A DNA stretch of 64,000 bases from Paracoccus shandongensis (GTDB taxonomy: Bacteria > Pseudomonadota > Alphaproteobacteria > Rhodobacterales > Rhodobacteraceae), in contig NZ_JAFLRK010000013.1 in the NCBI RefSeq assembly GCF_017315735.1, positions 1 to 64,000 on the forward strand, written 5' to 3'. How positions within the stretch are numbered: position 1 is the stretch's first letter; each line of letters begins with the position of its first letter. Under the pieces are notes generated by a model. It worked only from the letters and a program-made list of their open reading frames with translations, made no database searches and had not been told where the DNA came from. The translations under genes were made by a program, and so were the position numbers. This document shows, in pieces, positions 9,112-18,598 of this stretch.

Positions 9112-10344
9112 TTACAGGCCCAGGAAGGCGAAGATCGGGCCAATCGAGCGATAGCCCATGTACCAGGTCAAGGCACAGACGATGGCGCTGAGGATCAGCA
9201 GCGGACGGTTATAGCGGTGCCCGCCCATCAGGTCCGGTCGCGCAAAGCCGACATAGGTGAAGATCGTCAACCCGATGGGCAGGATCAAGCCGTTGAAGCC
9301 GCCCACGAAGACCAGCAGGGCTGCGGGTGCGGTGCCGATGGAAACGAAGACCCCCAGCGACACGGCGATGAAGATGACCGTGGCGATGTTGCGGCTGCGT
9401 TCCGGCATGGGCATGAAGGCCACCAGGAAGCTGACCGAGGTATAGGCCGCCCCGATGACCGAGGTGATGGCCGCCGCCCACAAGACCACGCCGAAGATCC
9501 GCATCCCCAGGTCGCCCAGGGCATGGGCAAAGGCCTGGCCCGCCGGGTTCGCGGCCTGGCTGGACAGATCCAGCGTCACGCCCGAGGCGACCACGCCCAG
9601 GATCGCCAGGAACAGGACAAACCGCATCACGCCCGTCACCGCGATGCCGGTCAGGGATGCGCGGGTGACGGCGGCCAGGTTCTCCTCGCCCACCAGGCCC
9701 TTGTCCAGCAGGCGGTGCGCGCCGGAATAGGTGATGTAGCCGCCGACCGTGCCGCCGACGATGGTGGTGATGGTCGGAAAGTCGATCACGGCGGGGAACA
9801 CGGTCTGGCGCAGCGCCTCGCCCACCGGCGGGTTCGAGGTGACGGCGACGATCAGCGTCATCACGATCATCAGGATGCCCAGGCCGATCAGGGATCGGTC
9901 CAGCAGCAGCCCCGCGCGTTTCGACAGGAACACCCCGATGGCCAGCAGGGCGGAAATCGCGCCGCCGATCTTGGGGTCAAGCCCGAACATGGCGTTCATG
10001 CCAAGGCCCGCGCCCGCGATGTTGCCCACGTTGAAGGCCAGCCCGCCCACCATCACCAGCACCGCCAGCAGATAGCCCGCGCCGGGGATCGCGGCATTGG
10101 CGGTTTCCGACGCGTTCCGGCGGGTCAGCGCGGTGATGCGCCAGATGTTCAGCTGCACCACGAAGTCGATCAGGATCGAGGCCAGGATCGCAAAAGCGAA
10201 GGCCGCGCCCAGCTTGGCGGTGAAGGTCGCGGTCTGGGTGATGAAGCCCGGCCCGATGGCCGAGGTCGCCATCAGGAAGATCGCCGCCAGGAACCCGCCC
10301 CGCAGGGTGGCATTGGCGGCCGAGGGAACGGCTGTTGCACTCAT
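9112..10344 (-). CDS. NRAMP-family transporter of the 5-oxoproline cluster, metal motif altered
   Basis: The 410-residue membrane protein has about eleven hydrophobic helices and the overall NRAMP fold, like YcsG, which accompanies YcsF in Bacillus. The first helix reads [11 protein letters not shown], where metal-transporting NRAMP proteins have DPGN, so the metal-binding aspartate and asparagine are absent. Transport of 5-oxoproline or a related organic solute is therefore more plausible than manganese, but this is inference. It is the first gene of the minus-strand operon. AGGAG stands 9 bp before the ATG, and two palindromes (10414-10458) lie upstream. Confidence 0.85.
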   Translation of the reverse strand: MSATAVPSAANATLRGGFLAAIFLMATSAIGPGFITQTATFTAKLGAAFAFAILASILIDFVVQLNIWRITALTRRNASETANAAIPGAGYLLAVLVMVGGLAFNVGNIAGAGLGMNAMFGLDPKIGGAISALLAIGVFLSKRAGLLLDRSLIGLGILMIVMTLIVAVTSNPPVGEALRQTVFPAVIDFPTITTIVGGTVGGYITYSGAHRLLDKGLVGEENLAAVTRASLTGIAVTGVMRFVLFLAILGVVASGVTLDLSSQAANPAGQAFAHALGDLGMRIFGVVLWAAAITSVIGAAYTSVSFLVAFMPMPERSRNIATVIFIAVSLGVFVSIGTAPAALLVFVGGFNGLILPIGLTIFTYVGFARPDLMGGHRYNRPLLILSAIVCALTWYMGYRSIGPIFAFLGL

Positions 10345-10413
10345 CAGTCATGCTCCTGCTGCAAGGGAGGGCGTCGTTCTTGGAATGGCTGAAGCGTGAC
10401 GGCGGCGTGACAA

Positions 10414-10458
10414 CCTGTCAACGATTATTTGACAGGATGATTGGTATTGTTGAACAAT
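10414..10458. promoter_or_regulatory. Two palindromic operator candidates between pxp operon and GntR gene
   Basis: The divergent spacer holds CCTGTCAA-N7-TTGACAGG at 10414-10436 (perfect 8-bp arms) and ATTGTT-G-AACAAT at 10446-10458 (perfect 6-bp arms). The core TTGTTGAACAA of the second fits the TNGTNNNACNA pattern bound by FadR-subfamily GntR proteins, and the neighbouring plus-strand gene encodes such a protein. The TTGACA in the first palindrome could also be a -35 box. Binding is inferred. Confidence 0.55.
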
Positions 10459-10611
10459 GGTAAAGTTATTGCAGGTTTATCTGCTGTTCTGGTGAGCAGA
10501 AAGGGCCTGTTCTGTCCGATCAGAAGGCATTTCGGAACGACGATTCGCGCCCGATCCCTTGCCTCGGTCCCGGGTCGCGTCCATGCTCCGGCAAGGAAAC
10601 AGGGACATGAC

Positions 10612-11259
10612 ATGACCACCGATCCGCCGGGCCTGGCCGAGGAAACCGCCTCGCGTTTGCGCAACGACATCATCGGCGGCAGCCTTCCGCCGGGTCAGCG
10701 GCTGTCGGAAACGCGGCTGGCCGCCGACCTGGGCGTGTCGCGCAACACCCTGCGCGAGGTGTTTCGGCTGCTGACGCGCGAAGGCCTCTTGCGCCACGAA
10801 CCGAACCGGGGGGTCTTCGTGGCCGTGCCCTCGATGGCGACGATCGTGGACATCTACCGCGTCCGCCGCCTGATCGAGGTGCCCGCCCTGGCCCATGCCT
10901 GGCCCCGGCACGAGGCCGTGGCCCTGATGCGCGTCGCTGTCGAAAAGGCCCGCGCCGCGCGCGAGGCGCAGGACTGGCGCAGCGTGGGCAGCGCCAACAT
11001 GGAATTCCACGCGGCCATCGTCGCCCTGACCGACAGCGCCCGCTTGCAGGTCTTCTTCGCCCAGATCATCGCCGAACTGCGCCTGGCCTTCGGCTTGCTG
11101 GACAGCCCCGAACGCCTGCACGAACCCTATATCGACCGCAACGGCCAGATCCTGGACCTGCTGGCCGGGGGCGATCAGGCCCGGGCGGCGGCGCTGATGG
11201 CAGGGTACCTGGACGAATCCGAACGCGTGGTGCTGGCGGCCTTTGCCCGGCTGGGCTAG
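10612..11259 (+). CDS. GntR-family regulator (FCD domain) of the 5-oxoproline cluster
   Basis: A 215-residue protein with an N-terminal winged helix (EETASRLRNDIIGG, LSETRLAADLGVSRNTLREVFRLLTREGLL) and a C-terminal FCD ligand-binding domain that includes the metal-site-like NMEFHAAI. The ATG at 10612 is preceded by AAGGAAACAGGGACATGAC. A longer frame starting at 10441 would cover the operator region and is unlikely. It is transcribed divergently from the transporter-pxp operon, the usual layout for a local repressor responding to a pathway metabolite. Confidence 0.88.
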   Translation: MTTDPPGLAEETASRLRNDIIGGSLPPGQRLSETRLAADLGVSRNTLREVFRLLTREGLLRHEPNRGVFVAVPSMATIVDIYRVRRLIEVPALAHAWPRHEAVALMRVAVEKARAAREAQDWRSVGSANMEFHAAIVALTDSARLQVFFAQIIAELRLAFGLLDSPERLHEPYIDRNGQILDLLAGGDQARAAALMAGYLDESERVVLAAFARLG

Positions 11260-11326
11260 GCCCGCAGAAAATGATTGACGTATCTCTTTTTCCGCCGGAT
11301 GCTGGCGGAGGGAGGATAATCCGCCA

Positions 11327-12313
11327 ATGCGAAACCCCACGCTGCACGATGTGGCGCGGGCGGCTGGCGTCAGCTATTCGACGGCCGACCGGGTTCTGAA
11401 CGAACGCGGTGGGGTGGCCGCGAAGTCGATCCAGCGCGTCCAGCGCGCCATCCAGGATCTGGGTTATCGCCGCGACATCCACGCGGCGAACCTGTCGCGC
11501 CGCCGCAGCTATCGCTTTGCGGTGTTCCTGCCGGGGGGCGACCACGGCTTCTTCTCGGCCCTGGGCCAGGCCCTGCTGGCGCAGGCCGAGGCGCGGGCCT
11601 TGGACCGGGTGTCCGTCACGCTCTGCGATCCCGGCCAGGGGGCTGCGGGCGATTGGGACTGCGCGGCGCTGGTGGGCGCGGAATCCGAAGGGCTGGCGCA
11701 GGTCATGGCCGATCTGGCGGAACGCGGGATCCCCGCGATCACGCTGGTTTCCGACATCGCCGGGGCACGGCGGGCCTATGTCGGCATCGACAACACCGTG
11801 GCGGGACGCACGGCGGGGCGGCTCTTGCGGCTGGCCCATGGCCGGGGGGCGGGACGGGTCCAGCCGGTCCTGGGTTCCTTGTCCCTGCGCGATCATCGCG
11901 AACGCCTGGACGGCGCGGCCGAGATCCTGGGACCATCCCGCCTGACCCTGCTGCCCCCGGCCGAGGTCCACGACCACCCCGACCGGATGCGCGACGCCCT
12001 GACCGCCGCCCTGCGCGCCGATGACGGGATCACCGCGATCTATTCCATCGGCGCGGGCAACCGCGGCCTGATCGCCCTGATGGAGACCCTGGGCGAATCC
12101 CGCCCCTTTGTTGTCCTGCACGAATTGACGCCGCATTCCCGCGCCGCGCTGGAACTCGACCTGATCGACGCCGTCATCGACCAGAAACCGGCCGAGGAAG
12201 CCGCCCGCGCGCTGGACGCGATGCGCGCCATCGCCGACGGCGAGGAGCCGCCCCCCGCCGTGATCACCCCCGCCATCTTCTTCAAGGAAAACCTTCCCGG
12301 AGTGTCTGCATGA
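11327..12313 (+). CDS. LacI-family transcriptional regulator
   Basis: The 328-residue protein opens with the LacI helix-turn-helix ([20 protein letters not shown]) and the hinge helix region, followed by a periplasmic-binding-protein-like effector domain. The motif [17 protein letters not shown] is typical of sugar-responsive members. The stop overlaps the xylose isomerase start by 4 bp, so it is the first gene of the sugar operon and probably its autoregulated repressor. TTGACG at 11275 and an inverted pair CCGCC/GGCGG (11292-11308) precede it; the latter may be an operator, but is short. Confidence 0.92.
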   Translation: MRNPTLHDVARAAGVSYSTADRVLNERGGVAAKSIQRVQRAIQDLGYRRDIHAANLSRRRSYRFAVFLPGGDHGFFSALGQALLAQAEARALDRVSVTLCDPGQGAAGDWDCAALVGAESEGLAQVMADLAERGIPAITLVSDIAGARRAYVGIDNTVAGRTAGRLLRLAHGRGAGRVQPVLGSLSLRDHRERLDGAAEILGPSRLTLLPPAEVHDHPDRMRDALTAALRADDGITAIYSIGAGNRGLIALMETLGESRPFVVLHELTPHSRAALELDLIDAVIDQKPAEEAARALDAMRAIADGEEPPPAVITPAIFFKENLPGVSA

Positions 12314-13614
12314 CCGGCTATTTCGACGCCATCGCCCCCTTGTCCTTCGATCCCGATGCGGATGGCCCGGCCTTCCGCCACTACGACCCCGATGAAGTGG
12401 TCATGGGCAAGCGGCTGGAGGATCACCTGCGCTTTGCCGTGGCCTATTGGCACAGCTTCGGCTGGGAAGGCGGCGATCCCTTCGGCGGGCGGACCTTTGA
12501 CCGCCCCTGGTTTCCCGCCGACACGATGGACTTGGCCGAGGCGCGCGTGGACGCCGCCTTCGACTTCTTCCGCATCCTGGGCGCGCCCTTCTTCTGCTTC
12601 CACGACCATGACGTGCGGCCCGAAGGCGCCAGCCTGGCGGAAAGCCGCGACCGCCTGAACCGCATCGCCGACCTGATGGCCGCGAAGATGCAGGACGGCG
12701 GGCCGCGCCTGCTGTGGGGCACGGCCAACCTGTTCACCAACCGCCGCTACATGGCGGGGGCGGCGACGAACCCCGATCCCGACGTCTTCGCCTATGCCGC
12801 CGCCACCGTGCGCGACTGCCTGGACGTGACGCACCGGCTTGGCGGCGCGAACTATGTGCTGTGGGGCGGGCGCGAGGGGTATGAAACGCTGCTCAACACC
12901 GACCTGGGCCGCGAGCTGGACCAGATGGGCCGCTTCCTGTCGATGGTGGTCGATTACAAGCACAAGATCGGGTTCGGGGGCACCATCCTGATCGAACCCA
13001 AGCCGCAGGAGCCCACCAAGCACCAGTATGATTTCGACGTGGCGACGGTCTATGGCTTCCTGTCGCGCTACGGCCTTGAAAAGGAAGTGAAGGTCAACAT
13101 CGAGCAGGGTCACGCGATCCTGGCGGGCCATTCGTTTGAACACGAGATCGCGCTTGCCAACGCGCTCGGCATCTTCGGGTCCATTGACATGAACCGCAAC
13201 GACCAGCAATCCGGCTGGGACACCGACCAGTTCCCGAACAACGTCCCCGAGGTGACGCTGGCCTATTACGAGATCCTGCGCGGCGGCGGCTTTTCCACCG
13301 GCGGCACCAATTTCGACGCCAAGATCCGGCGGCAGTCGCTGGACCCCGAGGATCTGGTGATGGCCCATGCGGGCGCGATGGATGTCTGCGCGCGGGGCCT
13401 GAAGGCTGCGGCGAGGATGCTGGAGGACGACCGGCTGGAGGCCGCCCGCCGCGACCGTTACGCCGGATGGCAGCGCCCCGAGGCGCAGGCCATGCTGGAA
13501 CCCGGCGCGACGCTGGACGGCATCGCCGACCGGGCGGTGGCGGCGGGACTGGACCCGCAGCCGGTCTCGGGTCGGCAGGAAATCCTGGAAAACCTGGTCA
13601 ACCGCTATGTGTAG
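12310..13614 (+). CDS. xylA: Xylose isomerase
   Basis: The 434-residue TIM-barrel enzyme has the usual length and signatures: FFCFHDHDV with the catalytic histidine near residue 100, [26 protein letters not shown] with the metal-binding glutamate, and GHSFEHE. It interconverts D-xylose and D-xylulose using two divalent metal ions. No xylulokinase gene is visible in this window, so either that step is encoded elsewhere or the operon serves a related sugar. It overlaps the LacI gene by 4 bp and is followed after 12 bp by a second isomerase-like gene. Confidence 0.96.
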   Translation: MTGYFDAIAPLSFDPDADGPAFRHYDPDEVVMGKRLEDHLRFAVAYWHSFGWEGGDPFGGRTFDRPWFPADTMDLAEARVDAAFDFFRILGAPFFCFHDHDVRPEGASLAESRDRLNRIADLMAAKMQDGGPRLLWGTANLFTNRRYMAGAATNPDPDVFAYAAATVRDCLDVTHRLGGANYVLWGGREGYETLLNTDLGRELDQMGRFLSMVVDYKHKIGFGGTILIEPKPQEPTKHQYDFDVATVYGFLSRYGLEKEVKVNIEQGHAILAGHSFEHEIALANALGIFGSIDMNRNDQQSGWDTDQFPNNVPEVTLAYYEILRGGGFSTGGTNFDAKIRRQSLDPEDLVMAHAGAMDVCARGLKAAARMLEDDRLEAARRDRYAGWQRPEAQAMLEPGATLDGIADRAVAAGLDPQPVSGRQEILENLVNRYV

Positions 13615-13626
13615 GGGGAAGCGGCC

Positions 13627-14682
13627 ATGAAGACCATCAAGGGACCGGCGCTGTTCCTGGCACAGTTCGCGGGGGATACTGCGCCCTTTGATACCTGGGA
13701 CGGCATCACGAAATGGGCGGCCGATTGCGGTTACATCGGCGTGCAGGTGCCAAGCTGGGACGGGCGGCTGTTCGACCTGGCCAAGGCGGCGGAAAGCAAG
13801 GATTACTGCGACAACATCGCGGGCGTCGCCGCCGCGAACGGCGTGCAGATCACCGAACTGTCCACCCATCTGCAAGGCCAGCTTGTCGCCGTCCACCCGG
13901 CCTATGACGAGGCTTTCGACGGCTTCACCGTGCCGGACTGTCGCGGCAATCCCAAGGCGCGGCAGGAGTGGGCCGTGGATCAGGTGAAACAGGCCCTGTC
14001 CGCCAGCCGCAACCTGGGCCTGACCGCCATGGCCAGCTTTTCGGGCGCGCTGGCCTGGCCCTTCGTCTATCCCTGGCCGCAGCGCCCGGCGGGGCTGGTG
14101 GAGACGGCCTTCGACGAACTCGCCCGCCGCTGGCGCCCGATCCTGGACCATGCCGAGGATTGCGGCGTGGACATCTGCTTCGAGATCCACCCGGGCGAGG
14201 ATCTGCACGACGGCGACAGCTTCGAGATGTTCCTGGACCGCGTGGGGGGCCACGCGCGGGCCAACATGCTGTACGATCCCTCGCACTATGTCCTGCAATG
14301 CCTTGATTACCTGGACAATATGGACATCTACAAGGACCGCATCCGCATGTTCCACGTCAAGGATGCGGAATTCAACCCGACCGGGCGCAAGGGCGTCTAT
14401 GGCGGCTTCCAGCCTTGGGTGGACCGGGCAGGGCGGTTCCGGTCGCTGGGTGACGGTCAGGTCGATTTCGGCGCGGTCTTTTCCAAGATGGCGGCCAACG
14501 ATTTCGACGGCTGGGCCGTGGTCGAATGGGAATGCTGCCTCAAGCACCCCGAGGACGGCGCGCGGGAGGGGGCCGAATTCGTCCGCAGCCACATCATCCG
14601 CGTGACGGAAAAGGCCTTCGACGACTTCGCGGACGGCGGCACGGATGAGGCCGCGAACCGCCGGATGCTGGGGATTTCGTGA
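13627..14682 (+). CDS. Sugar phosphate isomerase/epimerase (xylose isomerase-like TIM barrel)
   Basis: A 351-residue AP-endonuclease-2-type TIM barrel protein. Residues consistent with the metal site are the E in CFEIHPGEDLHD, D-PSH in MLYDPSHY, the H in MFHVKDAE, and the E of VVEWECC. Relatives include sugar epimerases and isomerases of inositol or rare-sugar catabolism, and the substrate cannot be told from sequence. GGGGGAAGCGGCC precedes the ATG. The stop overlaps the next small gene in TGATG. Confidence 0.88.
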   Translation: MKTIKGPALFLAQFAGDTAPFDTWDGITKWAADCGYIGVQVPSWDGRLFDLAKAAESKDYCDNIAGVAAANGVQITELSTHLQGQLVAVHPAYDEAFDGFTVPDCRGNPKARQEWAVDQVKQALSASRNLGLTAMASFSGALAWPFVYPWPQRPAGLVETAFDELARRWRPILDHAEDCGVDICFEIHPGEDLHDGDSFEMFLDRVGGHARANMLYDPSHYVLQCLDYLDNMDIYKDRIRMFHVKDAEFNPTGRKGVYGGFQPWVDRAGRFRSLGDGQVDFGAVFSKMAANDFDGWAVVEWECCLKHPEDGAREGAEFVRSHIIRVTEKAFDDFADGGTDEAANRRMLGIS

Positions 14683-14966
14683 TGGTGCAGATTACAGTCA
14701 GAACCAAACAGGATGAAGTCTGGCACATTCACAGATACTCTGGCGGTCCACGCGTCAGGCCGGACAAACATGGCAAGGTGACCGGTTATCGCTGCACCCC
14801 TAATTCCAACAAACCTGAGGATGCAGTCTCGTTTGAAAACATATCCGAGGCAGCAGACTTCCTTCGTCGGAATCCTTCCTGGGGCGCGCGCTTCAGTCCC
14901 AACGGCAATGACACGCCCCAGAATATTTTCGTGAAAGGGATCGAAATAGACGGGGTCCCCCGATGA
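14682..14966 (+). CDS. Small hypothetical protein, low GC, embedded in sugar operon
   Basis: The frame codes 94 residues and begins at the ATG in TGATG, overlapping the preceding stop; its own stop overlaps the following ATG by 4 bp. Base composition is only about 54% GC over 240 counted bases, well below its neighbours, suggesting later acquisition. The protein is polar, with no signal peptide or membrane segment and no motif I recognise; notable pieces are EVWHIHRYSGG and FLRRNP. The double overlap suggests it is translated with the operon. A GTG one codon earlier is an alternative start. Confidence 0.65.
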   Translation: MVQITVRTKQDEVWHIHRYSGGPRVRPDKHGKVTGYRCTPNSNKPEDAVSFENISEAADFLRRNPSWGARFSPNGNDTPQNIFVKGIEIDGVPR

Positions 14967-16105
14967 CCCGCATCAGGCTTGGCATGGTCGGCGGCGGCAA
15001 GGATGCCTTCATCGGCGCGGTCCACCGCATCGCCGCCCGCATCGACGGGGAGTTCGATCTGGTCGCGGGCGCTCTATCCTCGACGCCGGAAAAGGCGCGC
15101 GACAGCGGCGCGGCCCTGGGGCTGGATCCCGACCGCTGCCATGGCACTTTCGAGGAGATGGCCGAGGCTGAATCCGCCCGCCCCGACGGGATCGAGGCGG
15201 TCGCCATCGTCACCCCGAACCACGTCCACGGCCCGGCGGCGGCGGCCTTTTTGCGGCGCGGCATCCATGTGATCTGCGACAAGCCGCTGACCGCGACCAT
15301 GGCCCAGGCGGCGGAACTGGAAGCCGCAATCCGCGCGTCCGACGCGCTGTTCATCCTGACGCACAACTATACCGGCTATCCGATGATCCGGCAGGCGCGC
15401 GCGATGATCGAAGCAGGCGACCTGGGGGCCATCCGCGTGGTGCAGGTCGAATACGCGCAGGACTGGCTGACCGAGGCGGCGGAAACCACGGGCACCAACA
15501 AGCAGGCCGAATGGCGCACCGACCCCGACCGCAGCGGGGCGGGCGGGTCCATCGGCGACATTGGAACCCATGCCCATAACCTCGCCTGCTTCGTCACGGG
15601 GCTGTCGGTGGAAAAACTTTCCGCCGACCTGCAAAGCTTCGTGCCGGGGCGGCGGGTGGACGACAACGCCCATGTCCTGCTGCGCTTCCACGAAGGCGCG
15701 CGCGGGATGCTGTGGTGTTCGCAGGTCGCGCCGGGCAACGAAAACGCCCTGCGCCTGCGCGTCTATGGCGAAAAGGGCGGGCTGGAATGGGCGCAGGAGG
15801 ATCCGAACTACCTGTGGTTCACGCCCTTCGGTGAACCCAAGCGCCTGCTGACCCGAAGGGGCGCAGGGGCGACGGACGCGGCCAATGCCGTCAGCCGCAC
15901 GCCGGGCGGCCACCCGGAAGGCTATCTGGAAGGCTTCGCCAACATCTATGCCGGGGCCGCGCGGGCGATCCGGGCGGCGCAACGGGGCGAACGCGACCCG
16001 GTGCTGGACCTGCTGCCGGGGCTTGAGGAAGGACTTGCGGGGATGCGCTTCATCGACGCCTGCATCCGGTCGTCCCGCGACAATGCCGCCTGGGTGGCGA
16101 TGTGA
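14963..16105 (+). CDS. Gfo/Idh/MocA-family oxidoreductase
   Basis: The 380-residue protein has an N-terminal Rossmann fold (RLGMVGGGKDAFIGAVHR) and the family motif CDKPLT near residue 110, where the lysine is catalytic. The C-terminal alpha/beta domain includes GSIGDIGTHAHNLA. Such enzymes oxidise or reduce sugars and inositols with NAD(P). Within this operon it probably acts on the imported sugar or its derivative. It overlaps the ABC ATPase gene in ATGTGA. Confidence 0.93.
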   Translation: MTRIRLGMVGGGKDAFIGAVHRIAARIDGEFDLVAGALSSTPEKARDSGAALGLDPDRCHGTFEEMAEAESARPDGIEAVAIVTPNHVHGPAAAAFLRRGIHVICDKPLTATMAQAAELEAAIRASDALFILTHNYTGYPMIRQARAMIEAGDLGAIRVVQVEYAQDWLTEAAETTGTNKQAEWRTDPDRSGAGGSIGDIGTHAHNLACFVTGLSVEKLSADLQSFVPGRRVDDNAHVLLRFHEGARGMLWCSQVAPGNENALRLRVYGEKGGLEWAQEDPNYLWFTPFGEPKRLLTRRGAGATDAANAVSRTPGGHPEGYLEGFANIYAGAARAIRAAQRGERDPVLDLLPGLEEGLAGMRFIDACIRSSRDNAAWVAM

Positions 16106-17589
16106 GCGTCCTTGCCCTGCGCCATGTCAGCCGCAGCTTCGGCCCGATCGAGGTGCTGCACGGCGTGGACATCGCCCTGCGCCCCGGCCGGGTCCATGCG
16201 CTGATCGGCGAAAACGGCGCGGGCAAGTCCACCACCATGAAGATCCTGGCGGGATACCAGCCGCCAAGCTCGGGCCAGGTGCTGCTGGACGGGCAGCCGG
16301 TCAGCTTCGCCAGCATGGGAGAGGCCGAGGCGCAGGGGATCTCGATGATCCACCAGGAATTCAACCTGGCCGAACAGCTGACGGTGGAACAGAACATCTT
16401 CCTGGGCCGGGAACTGAAGCGCGGCCCGCTGCTGGACAAGCCCGCCATGCGGGCGCGCACGCGGGAATTGCTGGACCGGCTGGAATGCCGCGTCTCGCCC
16501 GACCGGGTGGTGTCCACGCTGTCGAACAGCGACAAGCAGATGGTGGAAATCGCCAAGGCCCTGCTGCGCGACACCCGCGTGCTGGTCATGGACGAACCCA
16601 CCGCCGTGCTGACGCGGGCGGAAACCGCGATCCTGCTGCGCCAGGTCCGGGCGCTGCGCAAGGCGGGGACGGCGGTGCTGTTCACATCCCACAAGCTGGA
16701 CGAGGTGGAACAGATCGCCGACGACCTGACCATCATGCGCGACGGCCGCGTGGTCTGGACCGGAGAGGCCGCAGCCATGGACCAGCACGCGATGGCGAAC
16801 GCCATGGTCGGGCGCGAGATGTCGGACCTGTTCCCCGCCAAGGTTTCCACGCCGGGCGAGGTCGCGCTGGAGGTCCGGAACCTGACCGTGCCGGGCTTTT
16901 CCCGCGACATCGGCTTCACCCTGCGCCGGGGCGAGATCCTGGGCGTCGCGGGCCTGATCGGGTCGGGCCGCACCGAAACCTTCGAGGGGCTGTGCGGCTT
17001 GCGTCCCGCCACGGGCGACGTGAAGATCTTCGGCCAACCCGTCCGCATCGACCACCCCTGGCAGGCGCAGGACCTTGGCCTGTGCTACCTGACCGAGGAC
17101 CGCAAGACGCGCGGCTTGCTGCTGGGCAAGGGGCTGCGCGAGAACCTGACCTTGCAGGCGCTGTCAAAGTTCGACCGGGGCCTGATCGACACAACCGCCG
17201 AGGAGCGCGCCCTGGACCAGGCCATTGCCGACTTCGACATCCGCGGCCACCGCGCTGCGATGGTCGGCAACCTGTCGGGCGGCAACCAGCAGAAGCTGTT
17301 GTTCGCCAAGACCCTGCTGGCCGACCCCCGGATCATCGTCATTGATGAGCCCACGCGCGGCATCGACATCGGCACCAAGCAGCAGATGTATGTCCTCATC
17401 CGCCGCCTTGCGGCCGAAGGCCGCGCCATCGTCGTGATCTCGTCCGAGATGCAGGAGGTGATCGGCCTGTCCGACCGCATCCTGGTCATGCGCCACGGCC
17501 GCATCACCGGGGAACTGGGCGCCGACGCCACCGAGGACGCCATCGTCAAGCTGGCCATGGGCGTGGCCACGGAAAGGGAACCCGCATGA
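16102..17589 (+). CDS. Sugar ABC transporter ATP-binding protein (RbsA/XylG type)
   Basis: The 495-residue protein contains two ATPase halves, as expected for carbohydrate transporters of the ribose/xylose class. The first half has GENGAGKSTTMK near residue 36 and LVMDEPTAVL. The second half has the degenerate Walker A GLIGSGRTE and a good signature LSGGNQQK with DEPTRGID. It uses a GTG start overlapping the oxidoreductase stop; this is the only start that keeps the N-terminal strand. It energises import together with the next two genes. Confidence 0.94.
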   Translation: MSVLALRHVSRSFGPIEVLHGVDIALRPGRVHALIGENGAGKSTTMKILAGYQPPSSGQVLLDGQPVSFASMGEAEAQGISMIHQEFNLAEQLTVEQNIFLGRELKRGPLLDKPAMRARTRELLDRLECRVSPDRVVSTLSNSDKQMVEIAKALLRDTRVLVMDEPTAVLTRAETAILLRQVRALRKAGTAVLFTSHKLDEVEQIADDLTIMRDGRVVWTGEAAAMDQHAMANAMVGREMSDLFPAKVSTPGEVALEVRNLTVPGFSRDIGFTLRRGEILGVAGLIGSGRTETFEGLCGLRPATGDVKIFGQPVRIDHPWQAQDLGLCYLTEDRKTRGLLLGKGLRENLTLQALSKFDRGLIDTTAEERALDQAIADFDIRGHRAAMVGNLSGGNQQKLLFAKTLLADPRIIVIDEPTRGIDIGTKQQMYVLIRRLAAEGRAIVVISSEMQEVIGLSDRILVMRHGRITGELGADATEDAIVKLAMGVATEREPA

Positions 17590-18572
17590 GCGACGCAACC
17601 GCCCCCGCGCCCCGCCGCATCCGCATGACCGTGATCGGCCCCATCCTGGCCCTGGTCCTGCTGGTGATCGCGGGTGCGTTGATGAACCCGAACTTCCTCG
17701 GCTGGGACAACGTGACGAACGTGCTGGCCCGGTCGGCCTTCATCGGCATCATCGCCGTAGGCATGACCTTTGTCATCACGGCGGGCGGGCTGGACCTGTC
17801 GGTCGGCTCCATGGCGGCCTTCATCGCCGGGCTGATGATCCTTGTGATGAACAGCCTTGTGCCCTCGATGGGCGCAGGCATCCCCGTGATCCTGATCGGC
17901 ATGGCCGTCGCGCTGCTGGCGGGGCTTGCGGCGGGGCTGCTGAACGGCATCCTGATCACCCGCCTGGGGATCGAGGCCTTTATCGTCACCCTTGGGTCCA
18001 TGGGCATCTATCGCAGCCTGGTCACATGGCTGGCCGACGGCGGCACGCTGTCGCTGGATTTCACCCTGCGCAGCCTTTACCAGCCGGTCTATTACGGGGG
18101 CGTCTTCGGGATCACCTGGCCGATCATCGTCTTTGCGGTGGTCGTGGTGATCGGAGAGGTGGTGATGCGCTCCACCGCCTTTGGCCGCCATTGCGCGGCC
18201 ATCGGATCGAACGAGCAGGTCGCCAAGTATTCCTCGGTCCGCGTGGACCGGGTGCGGCTGATGACCTATGCCGCGCTTGGCCTTTTGGTCGGCATCGCCA
18301 CCATCATGTATGTGCCGCGCCTTGGATCAGCCTCGTCCGCCACGGGGATGCTGTGGGAGCTTGAGGCGATCGCCGCCGTGATCATCGGCGGCACGGTGCT
18401 GAAGGGCGGCTTCGGGCGCGTCTGGGGCACGGTGATCGGCGTGCTGATCCTGACGCTGATCGGCAACCTGCTGAACCTGACGGATTTCGTATCGCCTTAC
18501 CTGAACGGCGCCATTCAGGGGGCCATCATCGTTCTCGCTGTGGTGTTGCAGCGCGAAGGCAAGGCCCGCTGA
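17586..18572 (+). CDS. Sugar ABC transporter permease (RbsC/XylH type)
   Basis: A 328-residue inner-membrane protein with about nine to ten hydrophobic helices and the family sequence FVITAGGLDLSVGSMAAF. Near the C-terminus, LEAIAAVIIGGTVLKGGFG is the conserved cytoplasmic coupling region of this permease class. It overlaps the ATPase gene by 4 bp. A single permease gene is normal here because it acts as a homodimer. Confidence 0.94.
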   Translation: MSDATAPAPRRIRMTVIGPILALVLLVIAGALMNPNFLGWDNVTNVLARSAFIGIIAVGMTFVITAGGLDLSVGSMAAFIAGLMILVMNSLVPSMGAGIPVILIGMAVALLAGLAAGLLNGILITRLGIEAFIVTLGSMGIYRSLVTWLADGGTLSLDFTLRSLYQPVYYGGVFGITWPIIVFAVVVVIGEVVMRSTAFGRHCAAIGSNEQVAKYSSVRVDRVRLMTYAALGLLVGIATIMYVPRLGSASSATGMLWELEAIAAVIIGGTVLKGGFGRVWGTVIGVLILTLIGNLLNLTDFVSPYLNGAIQGAIIVLAVVLQREGKAR

Positions 18573-18598
18573 GCCGGGCCCATATGGGAGGGAAACAC

